Positions 35,377 through 42,863 of a DNA stretch of 64,000 nt are shown piece by piece. The stretch is from Archaeoglobaceae archaeon. Lineage in GTDB: Archaea; Halobacteriota; Archaeoglobi; Archaeoglobales; Archaeoglobaceae. The notes beneath the pieces are model-generated. The model was not told the origin of the DNA, made no database searches, and saw only the letters and a list, made by a program, of their open reading frames with translations. The position numbers and the translations under genes are program-made. Within the stretch, counting starts at the first letter, position 1. Each line of letters begins with the position of its first letter. Location: contig JAMOPJ010000032.1 in the NCBI GenBank assembly GCA_027064525.1, forward strand, positions 1 through 64,000, written 5' to 3'.

Positions 35377-35535
35377 GTGAGCCGGAAACGTTTGAGACGT
35401 TTTGGGTTAGGTTTAGTTGGAATTACTAGTCTAAAAGGAGCGAAAATTGCTCCACCGCCCAGTAAGACTAGACATGTGAAAATACCCAGCTGGGAAGAAC
35501 GATTAGAGCGAAAATTAAGATTTCGATTCGATTAG
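35377..35535 (+). CDS. Short basic ORF of the element
   Basis: 52 residues from a GTG at 35377 (SRKRLRRFGLGLVGITSLKGAKIAPPPSKT...). It has no recognised family. The next frame (35475-35741) encodes two membrane segments but lacks a start, so the two may be pieces of one frameshifted gene. A longer reading from 35260 would overlap the start of the minus-strand neighbour. Confidence 0.3.
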   Translation: MSRKRLRRFGLGLVGITSLKGAKIAPPPSKTRHVKIPSWEERLERKLRFRFD

Positions 35536-35741
35536 CACTTGCTGGAATTGGAATAACCTACGTATTTGCGGGAATAGATAAACTAAAAGAAACTATCTTT
35601 GGATGGATTTATCTAATTCTTGGCACATTTACAAGCATTATGGCTATTACAGCTATACCAAACATAGTTAAGAAGAAACGAAGAAGAAAAGCTAAAAATC
35701 AGGATTATCTTATTTGTTGCTACCCCTATAAATGGTGCTGA
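35475..35741 (+). pseudogene. Two-membrane-segment open frame without a start
   Basis: An 88-codon open frame reads ISIRLALAGIGITYVFAGIDKLKE, then FGWIYLILGTFTSIMAITAI and a basic tail KKKRRRK. It looks like a small membrane protein, but no ATG, GTG or TTG precedes the first segment after the stop at about 35469. It overlaps the end of the 35377-35535 frame in another register, which suggests a frameshifted gene. Confidence 0.4.
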
Positions 35742-35821
35742 CCCTTTTAGGTTAGACTTTATATACAGCGAGGCTTTAATGTGGTTGCTTTAACCATTAT
35801 GGGGTCAGCACCCCTATAAAT
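35722..35821. repeat. 100-base inverted repeat with direct-repeat ends
   Basis: ggtgctgaccc (35734-35744) and gggtcagcacc (35802-35812) are perfect 11-base complements; ggtta/taacc (35750-35754, 35791-35795) extend the pairing inward. The sequence acccctataaat occurs as a direct repeat at 35722-35733 and 35810-35821, each copy containing a TATA-like core. It could be an operator region, a replication signal or the ends of a tiny mobile unit. Confidence 0.6.
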
Positions 35822-35845
35822 ACCACAAATTTCATAAACAGCTAC

Positions 35846-36124
35846 ATGACAAAGATTGATGAGGACATTGACGAAAGTGTCCGCACACATAGAATCAACG
35901 ATAAGCGAGCAATCAGCCAAAAAAGGCAACCAAAAAGAAAACATCCTAGGTTGAGTATAACGATATAACCAGAAAACTATAAATTTGTCAAAGAAAAATT
36001 AAAACCAGTTAGCGAAAAGATAGATGCATTCATAGAGTCTCTAAGGACTGGAGAGCCTTTGGAAATTTATCTGTTTGGGAAAAATCTCTTGAAAGTCCTC
36101 CTACGGTGCGGACCCGTAGCCTAG
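35846..36124 (+). pseudogene. Ribbon-helix-helix-like gene with in-frame stop, running into the tRNA
   Basis: From the ATG at 35846 one frame reads MTKIDEDIDESVRTHRIND and on to HPRLSITI, then a TAA at 35966-35968, then continues PENYKFVKEKLKPVSEKIDAFIESLRTGEP to a TAG at 36122-36124 inside the tRNA gene. The text around the stop (a beta strand SITI, then a helix) looks like one DNA-binding protein with a lysine codon AAA changed to TAA. The 3' end overlaps the right att repeat. Restart downstream of the stop is possible. Confidence 0.5.
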
Positions 36125-36184
36125 CTTGGATAGGGCGTGGGCCTCCTAAGCCCAAGGTCGCGGGTTCAAATCCCGCCGGGTCCG
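36110..36184 (+). tRNA. tRNA-Arg, anticodon CCT
   Basis: A complete 75-base tRNA: acceptor GGACCCG/CGGGTCC, anticodon stem TGGGC/GCCCA around loop CTCCTAA, T arm GCGGG-TTCAAAT-CCCGC. The anticodon CCT reads AGG codons. No intron, no encoded CCA. The sequence 5' of it belongs to the integrated element, so its promoter is no longer the native one; the nearest A/T-rich candidate (gaaatttat, 36062-36070) is about 40 bases upstream. Confidence 0.95.
36111..36155 (+). repeat. Right att-like repeat inside tRNA-Arg(CCT)
   Basis: Identical to 33986-34030 over 45 bases, covering the tRNA from its second base through the anticodon arm. The two copies mark the ends of the integrated element. Confidence 0.9.
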
Positions 36185-36233
36185 CTTTTCTTTTAATCGG
36201 AAAGCTAATATCTTCCATTATTGAGATCATGAT

Positions 36234-36419
36234 ATGTATCTGCACGGGCACATGATGTTTCCAGATTACGTTGCGATAGCTATGCTAATTGGAACGATGG
36301 CTTTCCTGCTCTGTTTGACCTTCTATGCTGTTATTCAATTGGGAGTAGAAGTTATATTGCATAGAGCAAACTATCCTTATGAAGTGCTCAACCTGTGGAA
36401 AAGAGCTGAGCGAGAATGA
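36234..36419 (+). CDS. Small membrane protein
   Basis: A 61-residue protein with one long or two short hydrophobic segments (VAIAMLIGTMAFLLCLTFYAVIQLGVEVIL) and a charged C-terminus. I do not recognise it. It overlaps the following zinc-finger gene by 41 bases, so the two are probably co-expressed. Confidence 0.5.
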   Translation: MYLHGHMMFPDYVAIAMLIGTMAFLLCLTFYAVIQLGVEVILHRANYPYEVLNLWKRAERE

Positions 36420-36642
36420 GGTCAGATTTTGTAGCATGTGTAAATCTCCTATCTGCTTGGACTGCATGAGGTATACTGTTGTTAGAAAAAAGATCTTACA
36501 TAAAGAGTGCTTCGAATCCATTCCTGTCTGTAAGAACTGCTTGCCGGAGGAGAGGGTAAAAAAGAAGCTTGCAAAAATGGTCGATGAAGTTTTTAGCTCC
36601 GTATGCGACATTCTTAGTCAAAATGCTTTGCGGAAACCTTAA
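36379..36642 (+). CDS. Small zinc-finger protein
   Basis: An 87-residue protein with a cysteine array in its first 54 residues: CSTC, CSMC, CLDC, a later HKEC and CKNC, enough for two zinc sites of B-box/treble-clef type. The C-terminus is helical. The function is unknown. The ATG at 36379 lies within the small membrane-protein gene, and the 3' end overlaps the convergent R15P isomerase gene by 29 bases. Confidence 0.65.
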   Translation: MKCSTCGKELSENEVRFCSMCKSPICLDCMRYTVVRKKILHKECFESIPVCKNCLPEERVKKKLAKMVDEVFSSVCDILSQNALRKP

Positions 36643-37564
36643 TCTCCTCATAACTTATGCCTGTGTAACCCAAACGCTCTCTGATTATCACATAAGCCAT
36701 CTCCGGCGGAATGGCCCCAATTTCGGTGATTATCAGATCGATGTAATCTCTTGGCGTTACATCGAACGCGGGGTTTCTAACTTTGACGTTCTTAAGAGCT
36801 AATATCTCCTTAGGAGCTACCTCCTCAGGATCCCTCTCCTCTATTACGACAAGCTCACCGAAGAGCGTCTTAGGACTGAACTTGTATGTCTCAGCTGCGA
36901 CCATAAACGGGACTCTCGCCTCCTTAGCACAGAGAGCGATCTGAGAAGTTCCTATCTTGTTTATCAGTGCGCCATTGACCGTAATGGTGTCTGCCCCAAC
37001 TATGACACAGTCCACGTCGTTTATGAAGTATCTTACCGCAGAATCTACGATGAGAGTTACCGGAATACCCTCTTCGCTGAGCTCTCTCACCGTCAGATGA
37101 CCCTGATATCTCGGCCTCGACTCTGTGGCTATAACTTCAATCTTCTTCCCCTGCCTAAAGGCAGTCTTTATAACGGACAAAGCAGCTGAGGAGTTGCAGT
37201 GGGTCATTATCACGTATCCATCCTTTATTCTCTTCGCTCCTATTTCACCTATCTTTTCTCTTGCCGTATCGACCCACCTTATAAACTCCTCCGCCCTCCT
37301 TATCGCATCCCTTCTCTTTTCCTCGTCATCTTTTCCACTGTATCTCATGACGTAGTTTATGGCATTGAACAGGCTCACAGCTGTGGGACGGGTGTTCATC
37401 AAAGTTTCTGCCGCCCACCTCATGTTCTTGTCGAAGTCTCTTTCTATGAGCTCCGCAAACATCTTAAGGCTTTCAGCGGCAAATTTTGCAATTCTCGCTG
37501 CACCCCTAACTTCCATCGTTTTGATCTTCATAGCGGCATCTTCGATCATCTTAAACGCATCCAT
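36614..37564 (-). CDS. Ribose-1,5-bisphosphate isomerase (eIF-2B-like)
   Basis: The 316-residue protein is an eIF-2B alpha-type sugar-phosphate isomerase. Catalytic cysteine in IMTHCNSSAAL near residue 123 and aspartate in VGADTITVNGALINKIGT match the archaeal R15P isomerases, as do TRPTAVSLFNAINYV and ESRPRYQG. In archaea it converts ribose-1,5-bisphosphate to ribulose-1,5-bisphosphate in the AMP pathway that feeds type III RuBisCO. The RuBisCO and AMP phosphorylase genes are not in this window. Translation-factor annotation would be misleading. Confidence 0.9.
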   Translation of the reverse strand: MDAFKMIEDAAMKIKTMEVRGAARIAKFAAESLKMFAELIERDFDKNMRWAAETLMNTRPTAVSLFNAINYVMRYSGKDDEEKRRDAIRRAEEFIRWVDTAREKIGEIGAKRIKDGYVIMTHCNSSAALSVIKTAFRQGKKIEVIATESRPRYQGHLTVRELSEEGIPVTLIVDSAVRYFINDVDCVIVGADTITVNGALINKIGTSQIALCAKEARVPFMVAAETYKFSPKTLFGELVVIEERDPEEVAPKEILALKNVKVRNPAFDVTPRDYIDLIITEIGAIPPEMAYVIIRERLGYTGISYEEIKVSAKHFD

Positions 37565-37684
37565 ACTCTCAGTCCTAATTCAGGATAAATTAATCTTATG
37601 CCGTAATAAAAATAAAAAATATAATTACTCTCTCAGAAAACTTTATAATGTTCGACACTGAAATCAATTATGGTGATTATAATC

Positions 37685-38380
37685 ATGGAAAGAGTTTCAA
37701 CCGGTGTTGAGGGTTTAGATAGGATGCTTAACGGTGGTTTGATAAAAGGAAGAACGTATCTCGTTAAAGGATGCCCCGGTGCTGGGAAAACTATCCTTTC
37801 GATCCTGTTTCTGCTTGATGGTGCTAAGAGGGGTGAGAACGTTCTGTTCATCTCGCTCGCTGAAGGTGTTGACGAGATAAGGGAAAACATGAACTACTTA
37901 GGACTGGATGTTTCGGGAATAGAGTTCATTGACGCATCGCCTACGGGAGATAAGACGATATTTGGGGATCTGTTTTTTACGAGCTTCGATATAGATACTC
38001 AGGGCTTTAAGTCGATGCTTGAGGCAAGGTTTGACAAATCAGCTCCTTCGAGGCTCGTGATAGATTCAATAACAATGCTGAGAGTCTCGGCTAAAAGCGA
38101 GATGGAATACAGGAGAGATCTTCTCAGTTTAATCGGAATGTTCAAGAGGTTCAACGTGACGACCTTCCTCACATCAGACATATACGAGAAGAACGTTGAG
38201 GATTATCTCGTAAGCGGGGTGATCGAACTACACATGATAGACATCAAGGGCAAGATCTTGAGAGGAGTAAGGATTGCCAAGATGAGGGGAATCGAATTCG
38301 ACGATACCATGAGGCCCTACAAGATAGTGAAGGGTGGAATGGAGGTCTATAGCGATCTGAGTCTGTTCGAAGAGAGGTGA
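37685..38380 (+). CDS. KaiC/RadA-like ATPase (first gene of a five-gene operon)
   Basis: A 231-residue single-domain RecA-fold ATPase. It opens MERVSTGVEGLDRMLNGGL and has Walker A GCPGAGKT near residue 30, followed by SLAEGVDEIRENM and a Walker B-like SRLVIDSITML. Domain layout matches archaeal KaiC-like signalling ATPases. The ATG at 37685 is chosen over a GTG-start five codons upstream. Four genes follow with gaps of 13 bases or overlaps, so they form an operon. Confidence 0.85.
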   Translation: MERVSTGVEGLDRMLNGGLIKGRTYLVKGCPGAGKTILSILFLLDGAKRGENVLFISLAEGVDEIRENMNYLGLDVSGIEFIDASPTGDKTIFGDLFFTSFDIDTQGFKSMLEARFDKSAPSRLVIDSITMLRVSAKSEMEYRRDLLSLIGMFKRFNVTTFLTSDIYEKNVEDYLVSGVIELHMIDIKGKILRGVRIAKMRGIEFDDTMRPYKIVKGGMEVYSDLSLFEER

Positions 38381-38393
38381 TTTAGAAGAGATT

Positions 38394-39083
38394 ATGAAGG
38401 TAGAGATAGTCTCGGACGGTATGAAGATGATCAAACTTCCCAAGCCTCTGAACTTGGTTTTGAATAGGATAGTTGAAGGAGAGGTCGTTCTGATTGAATA
38501 CAACAGCCTATCGAACATTGACTTGCTTCCGCTCAAGCTCACATCGATAGGAAATTCTGTCTTCGTTGAGATAGGCGACAAGCTTCAAGTCAAGCTATAT
38601 GCCCTAATAAACGCTCTCAAAGATACGGATCCTGAGTTGCTCGATGCTATAAGGAAGACTCCCATAATAAGCGTTTCAAATTTCGCTATGAGTTTTCCCG
38701 GATTCAACATAGTGAACGTTCCGCTCAACGAGATCACGAAGATGATTTCGAAGTTCTACTCCTTCATGAAGGACAGCCGAGAGAATCATCTCCTCGTGAT
38801 ATGCGGAATCGAACAGATTGCCCTCCACTTCGACATACAGAACTTCTTGAGAGAATTCGCCGGGCTTAAGGTTGCTCTGCCGAGCGTAACCTTTGTAGGA
38901 TTTTTGAACTACGATGCCGTCGACAAGAGAGATCTCGCTATATTCGAAAGCATGGCCACCACGGTCGTTAGAATAGAGGGTGCAGTGGATATGGAACGCA
39001 AGAAAATCAGAAAATACATATATCCTATAAAATCTATAAATCCGGTTAGGTGTGATGTTGCGGAGATAAAGCATGAGATTTGA
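38394..39083 (+). CDS. Degenerate RecA-like protein without P-loop
   Basis: A 229-residue protein with the alternating strand-helix pattern of the preceding KaiC-like ATPase. Where the Walker A would be there is EGEVVLIEYNSL, lacking GKT/S; a Walker B-like strand HLLVICGIEQIA remains. It resembles DUF257-type archaeal proteins in style, but I cannot confirm membership. It probably partners the active ATPase. It overlaps the next gene by 11 bases. Confidence 0.55.
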   Translation: MKVEIVSDGMKMIKLPKPLNLVLNRIVEGEVVLIEYNSLSNIDLLPLKLTSIGNSVFVEIGDKLQVKLYALINALKDTDPELLDAIRKTPIISVSNFAMSFPGFNIVNVPLNEITKMISKFYSFMKDSRENHLLVICGIEQIALHFDIQNFLREFAGLKVALPSVTFVGFLNYDAVDKRDLAIFESMATTVVRIEGAVDMERKKIRKYIYPIKSINPVRCDVAEIKHEI

Positions 39084-39678
39084 CGTTTTGAAGTTTGACG
39101 AGATCGTTGGAGATATCGCGGGCGGGAGGGTTATCTTAATCGAAACCGTAGGAGATCTCGGCTTGAGGTTAGCTTTGGGATTTTTGAAGAACGCGATAAA
39201 GGAGGGTATTGGCGTTTTTGCGATAGTCCCAAAGAGGTTGAAGGACGATCTCAAAAAGGAGCTGAATGCTGCTAAGATTCTAACTCCTAACGACGAATTC
39301 ACGTTGCACGAGCTTTTTACAATATCCCTAGCAATAAAGAAGCTTGAGGAGAGAGTCGGGTTGATAGATATCCTCCAACCCCTTTTGATAATTCATTCTC
39401 CGGAGAAAGTTTATCAGCTTTTTCAGGAGATATGCGACATAGTTAGAGAGAAGAAGGGTATCCTCATTGCTATAATTGATAAGAAGCTTGCAGATTCGAA
39501 AATTTTGGCTATGTTCGAGAATGAGGCGGACTACGTTATAGATATAGAGGAGATTGTAGAGGGCCTGAGGATAAGAAGAGGTATCAGGGTCAAGAAGAAT
39601 CCGAACAAGCCACCCAGCAAGTTTTATGAGCTCATAGTCAACGAGCACGGGATGAGGTTGGGTGAGCAGATTGATTGA
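39073..39678 (+). CDS. Second degenerate KaiC-like protein
   Basis: A 201-residue protein whose opening (AGGRVILIETVGDLGLRLALGFL) aligns by eye with the Walker A region of KaiC-like proteins but has lost the GKT. A KaiC-like C-terminus is kept: GLRIRRGIRVKKNP followed by FYELIVNEHGM. It is therefore likely a regulatory or structural paralogue. It overlaps both neighbours (11 and 17 bases). Confidence 0.6.
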   Translation: MRFDVLKFDEIVGDIAGGRVILIETVGDLGLRLALGFLKNAIKEGIGVFAIVPKRLKDDLKKELNAAKILTPNDEFTLHELFTISLAIKKLEERVGLIDILQPLLIIHSPEKVYQLFQEICDIVREKKGILIAIIDKKLADSKILAMFENEADYVIDIEEIVEGLRIRRGIRVKKNPNKPPSKFYELIVNEHGMRLGEQID

Positions 39679-40252
39679 TTTGATCATAGCCATCGAGATC
39701 GCGTTCTCCGCAGCTTTCGCTATCGTCTCAATGTATATAGCCATCTCCAACGTCATCAGACTTTGTGCGCTGGCTAAGAAGGATGCCAGAAGTGCAGGCA
39801 TAAAGGTCGGGTTCGTTCTCTTCATGATAGGCATGGCATTTCTACCGGCAGCATACATAGTCGTTTTTCAACCCACGTTTTTCCTCATCATAGTAGGACT
39901 ACTTCTGATAGGTGCGGCGATAAAGGTTGAAAAGAGCAGAAAGGTCACCTCTCTTCAGATGGCATTGAGCTCGCCCTTTTACAACGTTCCAACGCTCTTT
40001 CACGCTCTATACACGATGCTGGTAGTATACATCCTGAACGGAGTTAGGGAAAAGACGATATTTAGAGACTGGGCAGTCGAAACCTACTACAAAGTGTCAA
40101 CATGGCTTTTCGTTGGACAGCATGCACTTCTGCTCTTATTCTTTAGTCACAAAGATCTGATAATATATCATTCTCTCCTTCACATAACGGCATGGATAGT
40201 AGCGCTCTATCCCTCGATCGTCATATACGATTACATGAGGAGGTGGATATGA
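39662..40252 (+). CDS. Polytopic membrane protein A of the KaiC-like operon
   Basis: A 196-residue protein with about six hydrophobic segments and histidines in or near them (LFHALY, GQHALLLLFFSHK, YHSLLHITAW). The start is a GTG at 39662, inside the end of the preceding gene. No known family is recognised. It could anchor or signal to the RecA-like proteins. Confidence 0.65.
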   Translation: MSRLIDLIIAIEIAFSAAFAIVSMYIAISNVIRLCALAKKDARSAGIKVGFVLFMIGMAFLPAAYIVVFQPTFFLIIVGLLLIGAAIKVEKSRKVTSLQMALSSPFYNVPTLFHALYTMLVVYILNGVREKTIFRDWAVETYYKVSTWLFVGQHALLLLFFSHKDLIIYHSLLHITAWIVALYPSIVIYDYMRRWI

Positions 40253-40875
40253 TGCTCAAAATCATAGCGCTGTCCTACATATTCTTAGCGATCTCATCCG
40301 CGCTGATGCTCAAGGCAAGAAAGTTTACCAAGCTCTATCCTCTAGCCTTTGTATCCACTCTCATGTTCACCTTAGCGGCTGTAAATACGGAATATCAGGC
40401 CTACCTCGATATGATTGCGTCTATCTGCATGTATGTTGTTGTATTCACAGCGGTAAAAAACGGATTTCTTACATATAAAGGATTTAAGGCACCGTTTTTC
40501 GAAAAGAAGATTACGGCAATAGGTCTCATTTTGCTGGCGGTAGGAGTTATCTTGGGGCAGATACCACATAAATGCTTCTATATATGCGGGTTCAGATCTT
40601 TCTTAACAATAATTGTAGCGAGAATAGTATTGGCAAATACGTTCGCCATCCTAGCTCTTTCAAGAGAAAGAACACCGGTGAGGGTAGGTGATTACGAGGT
40701 TTTGATGCTCGCATCGTTTTTAATCCTCGCAGACGGTGCGATTGATATGACTCTCTACATCGCTGCGGACGTTCTGCTTAATGCAAACATAGATCCAACA
40801 CTCGTAATGTTAATAGATGTTCATCTTCTCTACACGGCATCACTTCTTTTCATGCTCACTATGCTGAGAAGGTGA
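40249..40875 (+). CDS. Polytopic membrane protein B of the KaiC-like operon
   Basis: A protein of about 208 residues with six or seven hydrophobic segments and a pair of cysteines (HKCFYICGF) near the middle. Two adjacent ATG codons (40249, 40252) follow a GAGGAGGTGG ribosome site. It overlaps the stop of membrane protein A. Its 3' end overlaps the convergent thiL gene by 36 bases. The family is unknown; its seven-segment look recalls archaeal sensory membrane domains but this is not proven. Confidence 0.65.
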   Translation: MMLKIIALSYIFLAISSALMLKARKFTKLYPLAFVSTLMFTLAAVNTEYQAYLDMIASICMYVVVFTAVKNGFLTYKGFKAPFFEKKITAIGLILLAVGVILGQIPHKCFYICGFRSFLTIIVARIVLANTFAILALSRERTPVRVGDYEVLMLASFLILADGAIDMTLYIAADVLLNANIDPTLVMLIDVHLLYTASLLFMLTMLRR

Positions 40876-41775
40876 GTGGAAATAGCCCCTAAACTCTATT
40901 TTCTCTCTACTTCCATCTTTCTTGACAAGCCAGACTCCCTTCCCTTCAACGACCCTCCCAATTTTAATGTGCTGGCATAGCTTCGAAGTATAAACTAATT
41001 CGTAATCCCCTCCAGCGTATAAGAACAGCTCAAGAGCATCATTGGAATCAACATAGCTTAGGAGGTGATCGAGAGGTATGAGTTCCTCGTAAATCTCTAT
41101 ACCAACACAACTCTTCTTTGCAATTAGATTTAGCGAAACCGCCAAGCTGTCGCTTATGTCGGTCATCGCATTCGCATGTTTTGCTATCTCCATTCCCTCT
41201 CTAATCCTTGGCTCAGGCTTGAAAAGGGATTCAGGATACGCTATCTTATCGCGATCGAATCCGGAGAAGAGCTGTTCCAAGCTCAGCTGAGCCTTCCCAA
41301 GCAAACCCGTTAAGCATACGTGATCACCAATCCTCGCACCGTTTTGAGTGACGAACCTCTCAGCTTCTCCAATTGCAAATCCTGAGATATGCAGTTCGTC
41401 GCCAAAATCTGTATCTCCTCCGACTATCGCAACTCCGTATCTATCTGCAAGATCTTTCATACCCTTCAAAATTCTCCTAAAGATCTCTTCATCGATCCTA
41501 TCCGTTAGAGTTATCGTGTAGAGGAAAAACAAAGGTTTCGCACCACATCCAGCCAAATCGCTCAGATTGACAGCCAATGCCAAGTGGCCTATCTCCTCAG
41601 GTTTTATACCTACCGGAAAATCGGTCTTCTCGTGCAGACAGTCCGTAGTCAAAACCAAATTTTTATTTCCTACCCTAACAACCGCACAATCGTCCTCCCC
41701 CAATCCAACGATTATGTCATCTCTCTTCGTTTTGAGAATCCCTTTGGCGATTTCAATCAGATAGAACTCTCTCAT
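40840..41775 (-). CDS. thiL: Thiamine-monophosphate kinase
   Basis: The 311-residue enzyme phosphorylates thiamine monophosphate to the diphosphate. It has the PurM-like fold marks GEDDCAVVRVGNKNLVLTTDCLHE, VNLSDLAGCGAKPLF, IVGGDTD and AMTDISDSLAVSL. It overlaps the nep1 gene upstream by 23 bases, so the two are in one operon with yjbQ. Confidence 0.93.
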   Translation of the reverse strand: MREFYLIEIAKGILKTKRDDIIVGLGEDDCAVVRVGNKNLVLTTDCLHEKTDFPVGIKPEEIGHLALAVNLSDLAGCGAKPLFFLYTITLTDRIDEEIFRRILKGMKDLADRYGVAIVGGDTDFGDELHISGFAIGEAERFVTQNGARIGDHVCLTGLLGKAQLSLEQLFSGFDRDKIAYPESLFKPEPRIREGMEIAKHANAMTDISDSLAVSLNLIAKKSCVGIEIYEELIPLDHLLSYVDSNDALELFLYAGGDYELVYTSKLCQHIKIGRVVEGKGVWLVKKDGSREKIEFRGYFHSPSQHSEHEKK

Positions 41776-42430
41776 CCTCGTAAATGCATATCACCCTATT
41801 CGTTATATATAGGCTCGTCAGCGGCTCCTTAGCTATAGCAACGAACTCTGCGTTGAACTCTCTCAAAATCTCAAGTGTGTCCTCTTCGAAGTCTCCATGC
41901 GGAAATGCTCCGATGCAGATCGCAAGCTTATCTTTAGCTCTGACAATTTCTCTCAAAAATCTCTCGTTCTTATCTCCTTTCTCGGTTAAAACGATCACAG
42001 CTTCTACATCTTCCAGCAAATCTTCAAGCTCGGCATCTAAGATCTTAAGCAGAACTTTTTCCCCTGCTTTTATCTCTTCCTTCTCGAAAAGATCTTCCAT
42101 TAAGCCTATGAACCGGTTGTAGTTCCTTGGCAGTCTTGTTTCGTTGTTTATCCAAATTATCGTGTCGTCTATTGTGTGAACGTAGATCTCGACGAACTTA
42201 GAAGCCCTCGAATCTAAAACAGAGAGAAGGCACTGGTGAATTATGTCTGGCCGTCCCCTTTTCTCCCTTGCGTCTAAATCTTTCATTGCGGCGTGATGCT
42301 TCGAATCGTCTAAGATCATCTTAGTCGGCTTCTTCTTCCTTCTCCTCGCATCCTTCACAATGGCTGGATGCCTTGCGATGTTCGGCGGAACAAGTTCGAG
42401 TGATGTCTCTAAGAATATCAGCCTCAGCAT
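41753..42430 (-). CDS. nep1: rRNA pseudouridine N1-methyltransferase Nep1 (Emg1)
   Basis: The 225-residue SPOUT methyltransferase has the Nep1 opening LVPPNIARHPAIVKDARRRKKKP, ILDDSKHHAAMKDL and KRGRPDIIHQCLL, all strongly conserved in Nep1. It methylates a hypermodified pseudouridine in small-subunit rRNA and helps 30S assembly. It lies between yjbQ (2-base gap) and thiL (overlap). Confidence 0.93.
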   Translation of the reverse strand: MLRLIFLETSLELVPPNIARHPAIVKDARRRKKKPTKMILDDSKHHAAMKDLDAREKRGRPDIIHQCLLSVLDSRASKFVEIYVHTIDDTIIWINNETRLPRNYNRFIGLMEDLFEKEEIKAGEKVLLKILDAELEDLLEDVEAVIVLTEKGDKNERFLREIVRAKDKLAICIGAFPHGDFEEDTLEILREFNAEFVAIAKEPLTSLYITNRVICIYEDERVLSD

Positions 42431-42432
42431 GC

Positions 42433-42825
42433 TCAGCCCCCGATGACTTTAACGATAACCCTCCTCGTCCTCGGCCCATCGAGCTCAACGAACATTATCC
42501 TCTGCCAAGTTCCCAAATCGAGCTTTCCGTTAGTTATTGGAACAACGACGCTGTTTCCCAAGAAGATAGCTCTTAGATGTGAATCGGCGTTGTTGTCTAT
42601 TTCGTCGTGCATGTATCCCGCTCCCCTCGGAATTAGCTTGTCCAAGACGAACACTATGTCTTCCTTTAGGCCGGACTCGTTTTCATTGATGATTATGGCT
42701 GTGGTTGTATGTTGGGTGTAAACTACAGCTATTCCATCCTTAACGCCCGACTTGTCTACTTCCTTCTGAACTTCCGATGTGATATCTATAATTTCAACTC
42801 TCTTACTCGTCCGAATCTCGATCAT
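42433..42825 (-). CDS. YjbQ (UPF0047) family protein
   Basis: The 130-residue protein matches the YjbQ family: AVVYTQHTTTAIIINENE, RGAGYMHDEIDNNADSHLRAIFLG and the C-terminal LGTWQRIMFVELDGPR motif. The conserved histidines bind metal. Bacterial members show weak thiamine-phosphate synthase activity, and here the gene is two bases from nep1 and near thiL, a context compatible with thiamine metabolism. Confidence 0.9.
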   Translation of the reverse strand: MIEIRTSKRVEIIDITSEVQKEVDKSGVKDGIAVVYTQHTTTAIIINENESGLKEDIVFVLDKLIPRGAGYMHDEIDNNADSHLRAIFLGNSVVVPITNGKLDLGTWQRIMFVELDGPRTRRVIVKVIGG

Positions 42826-42863
42826 AGCTCCATATTGGATTCTGTGAATTTAGACGTATCGAT

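Larger units (their letters stand above)
33986..36155. mobile_element. Decayed integrated element at tRNA-Arg(CCT)
   Basis: The region lies between two 45-base direct repeats, one being part of an intact tRNA gene, the typical mark of tyrosine-recombinase integration at a tRNA. Inside are integrase-like remnants beside the left repeat, a Doc-type Fic gene, short unrecognised frames, inverted repeats, and a DNA-binding-like gene with an in-frame stop that runs into the right repeat. Base composition is distinctly A/T-richer than in flanking genes. At 2.2 kb it is too small for a full plasmid or virus and looks reduced. Confidence 0.75.
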
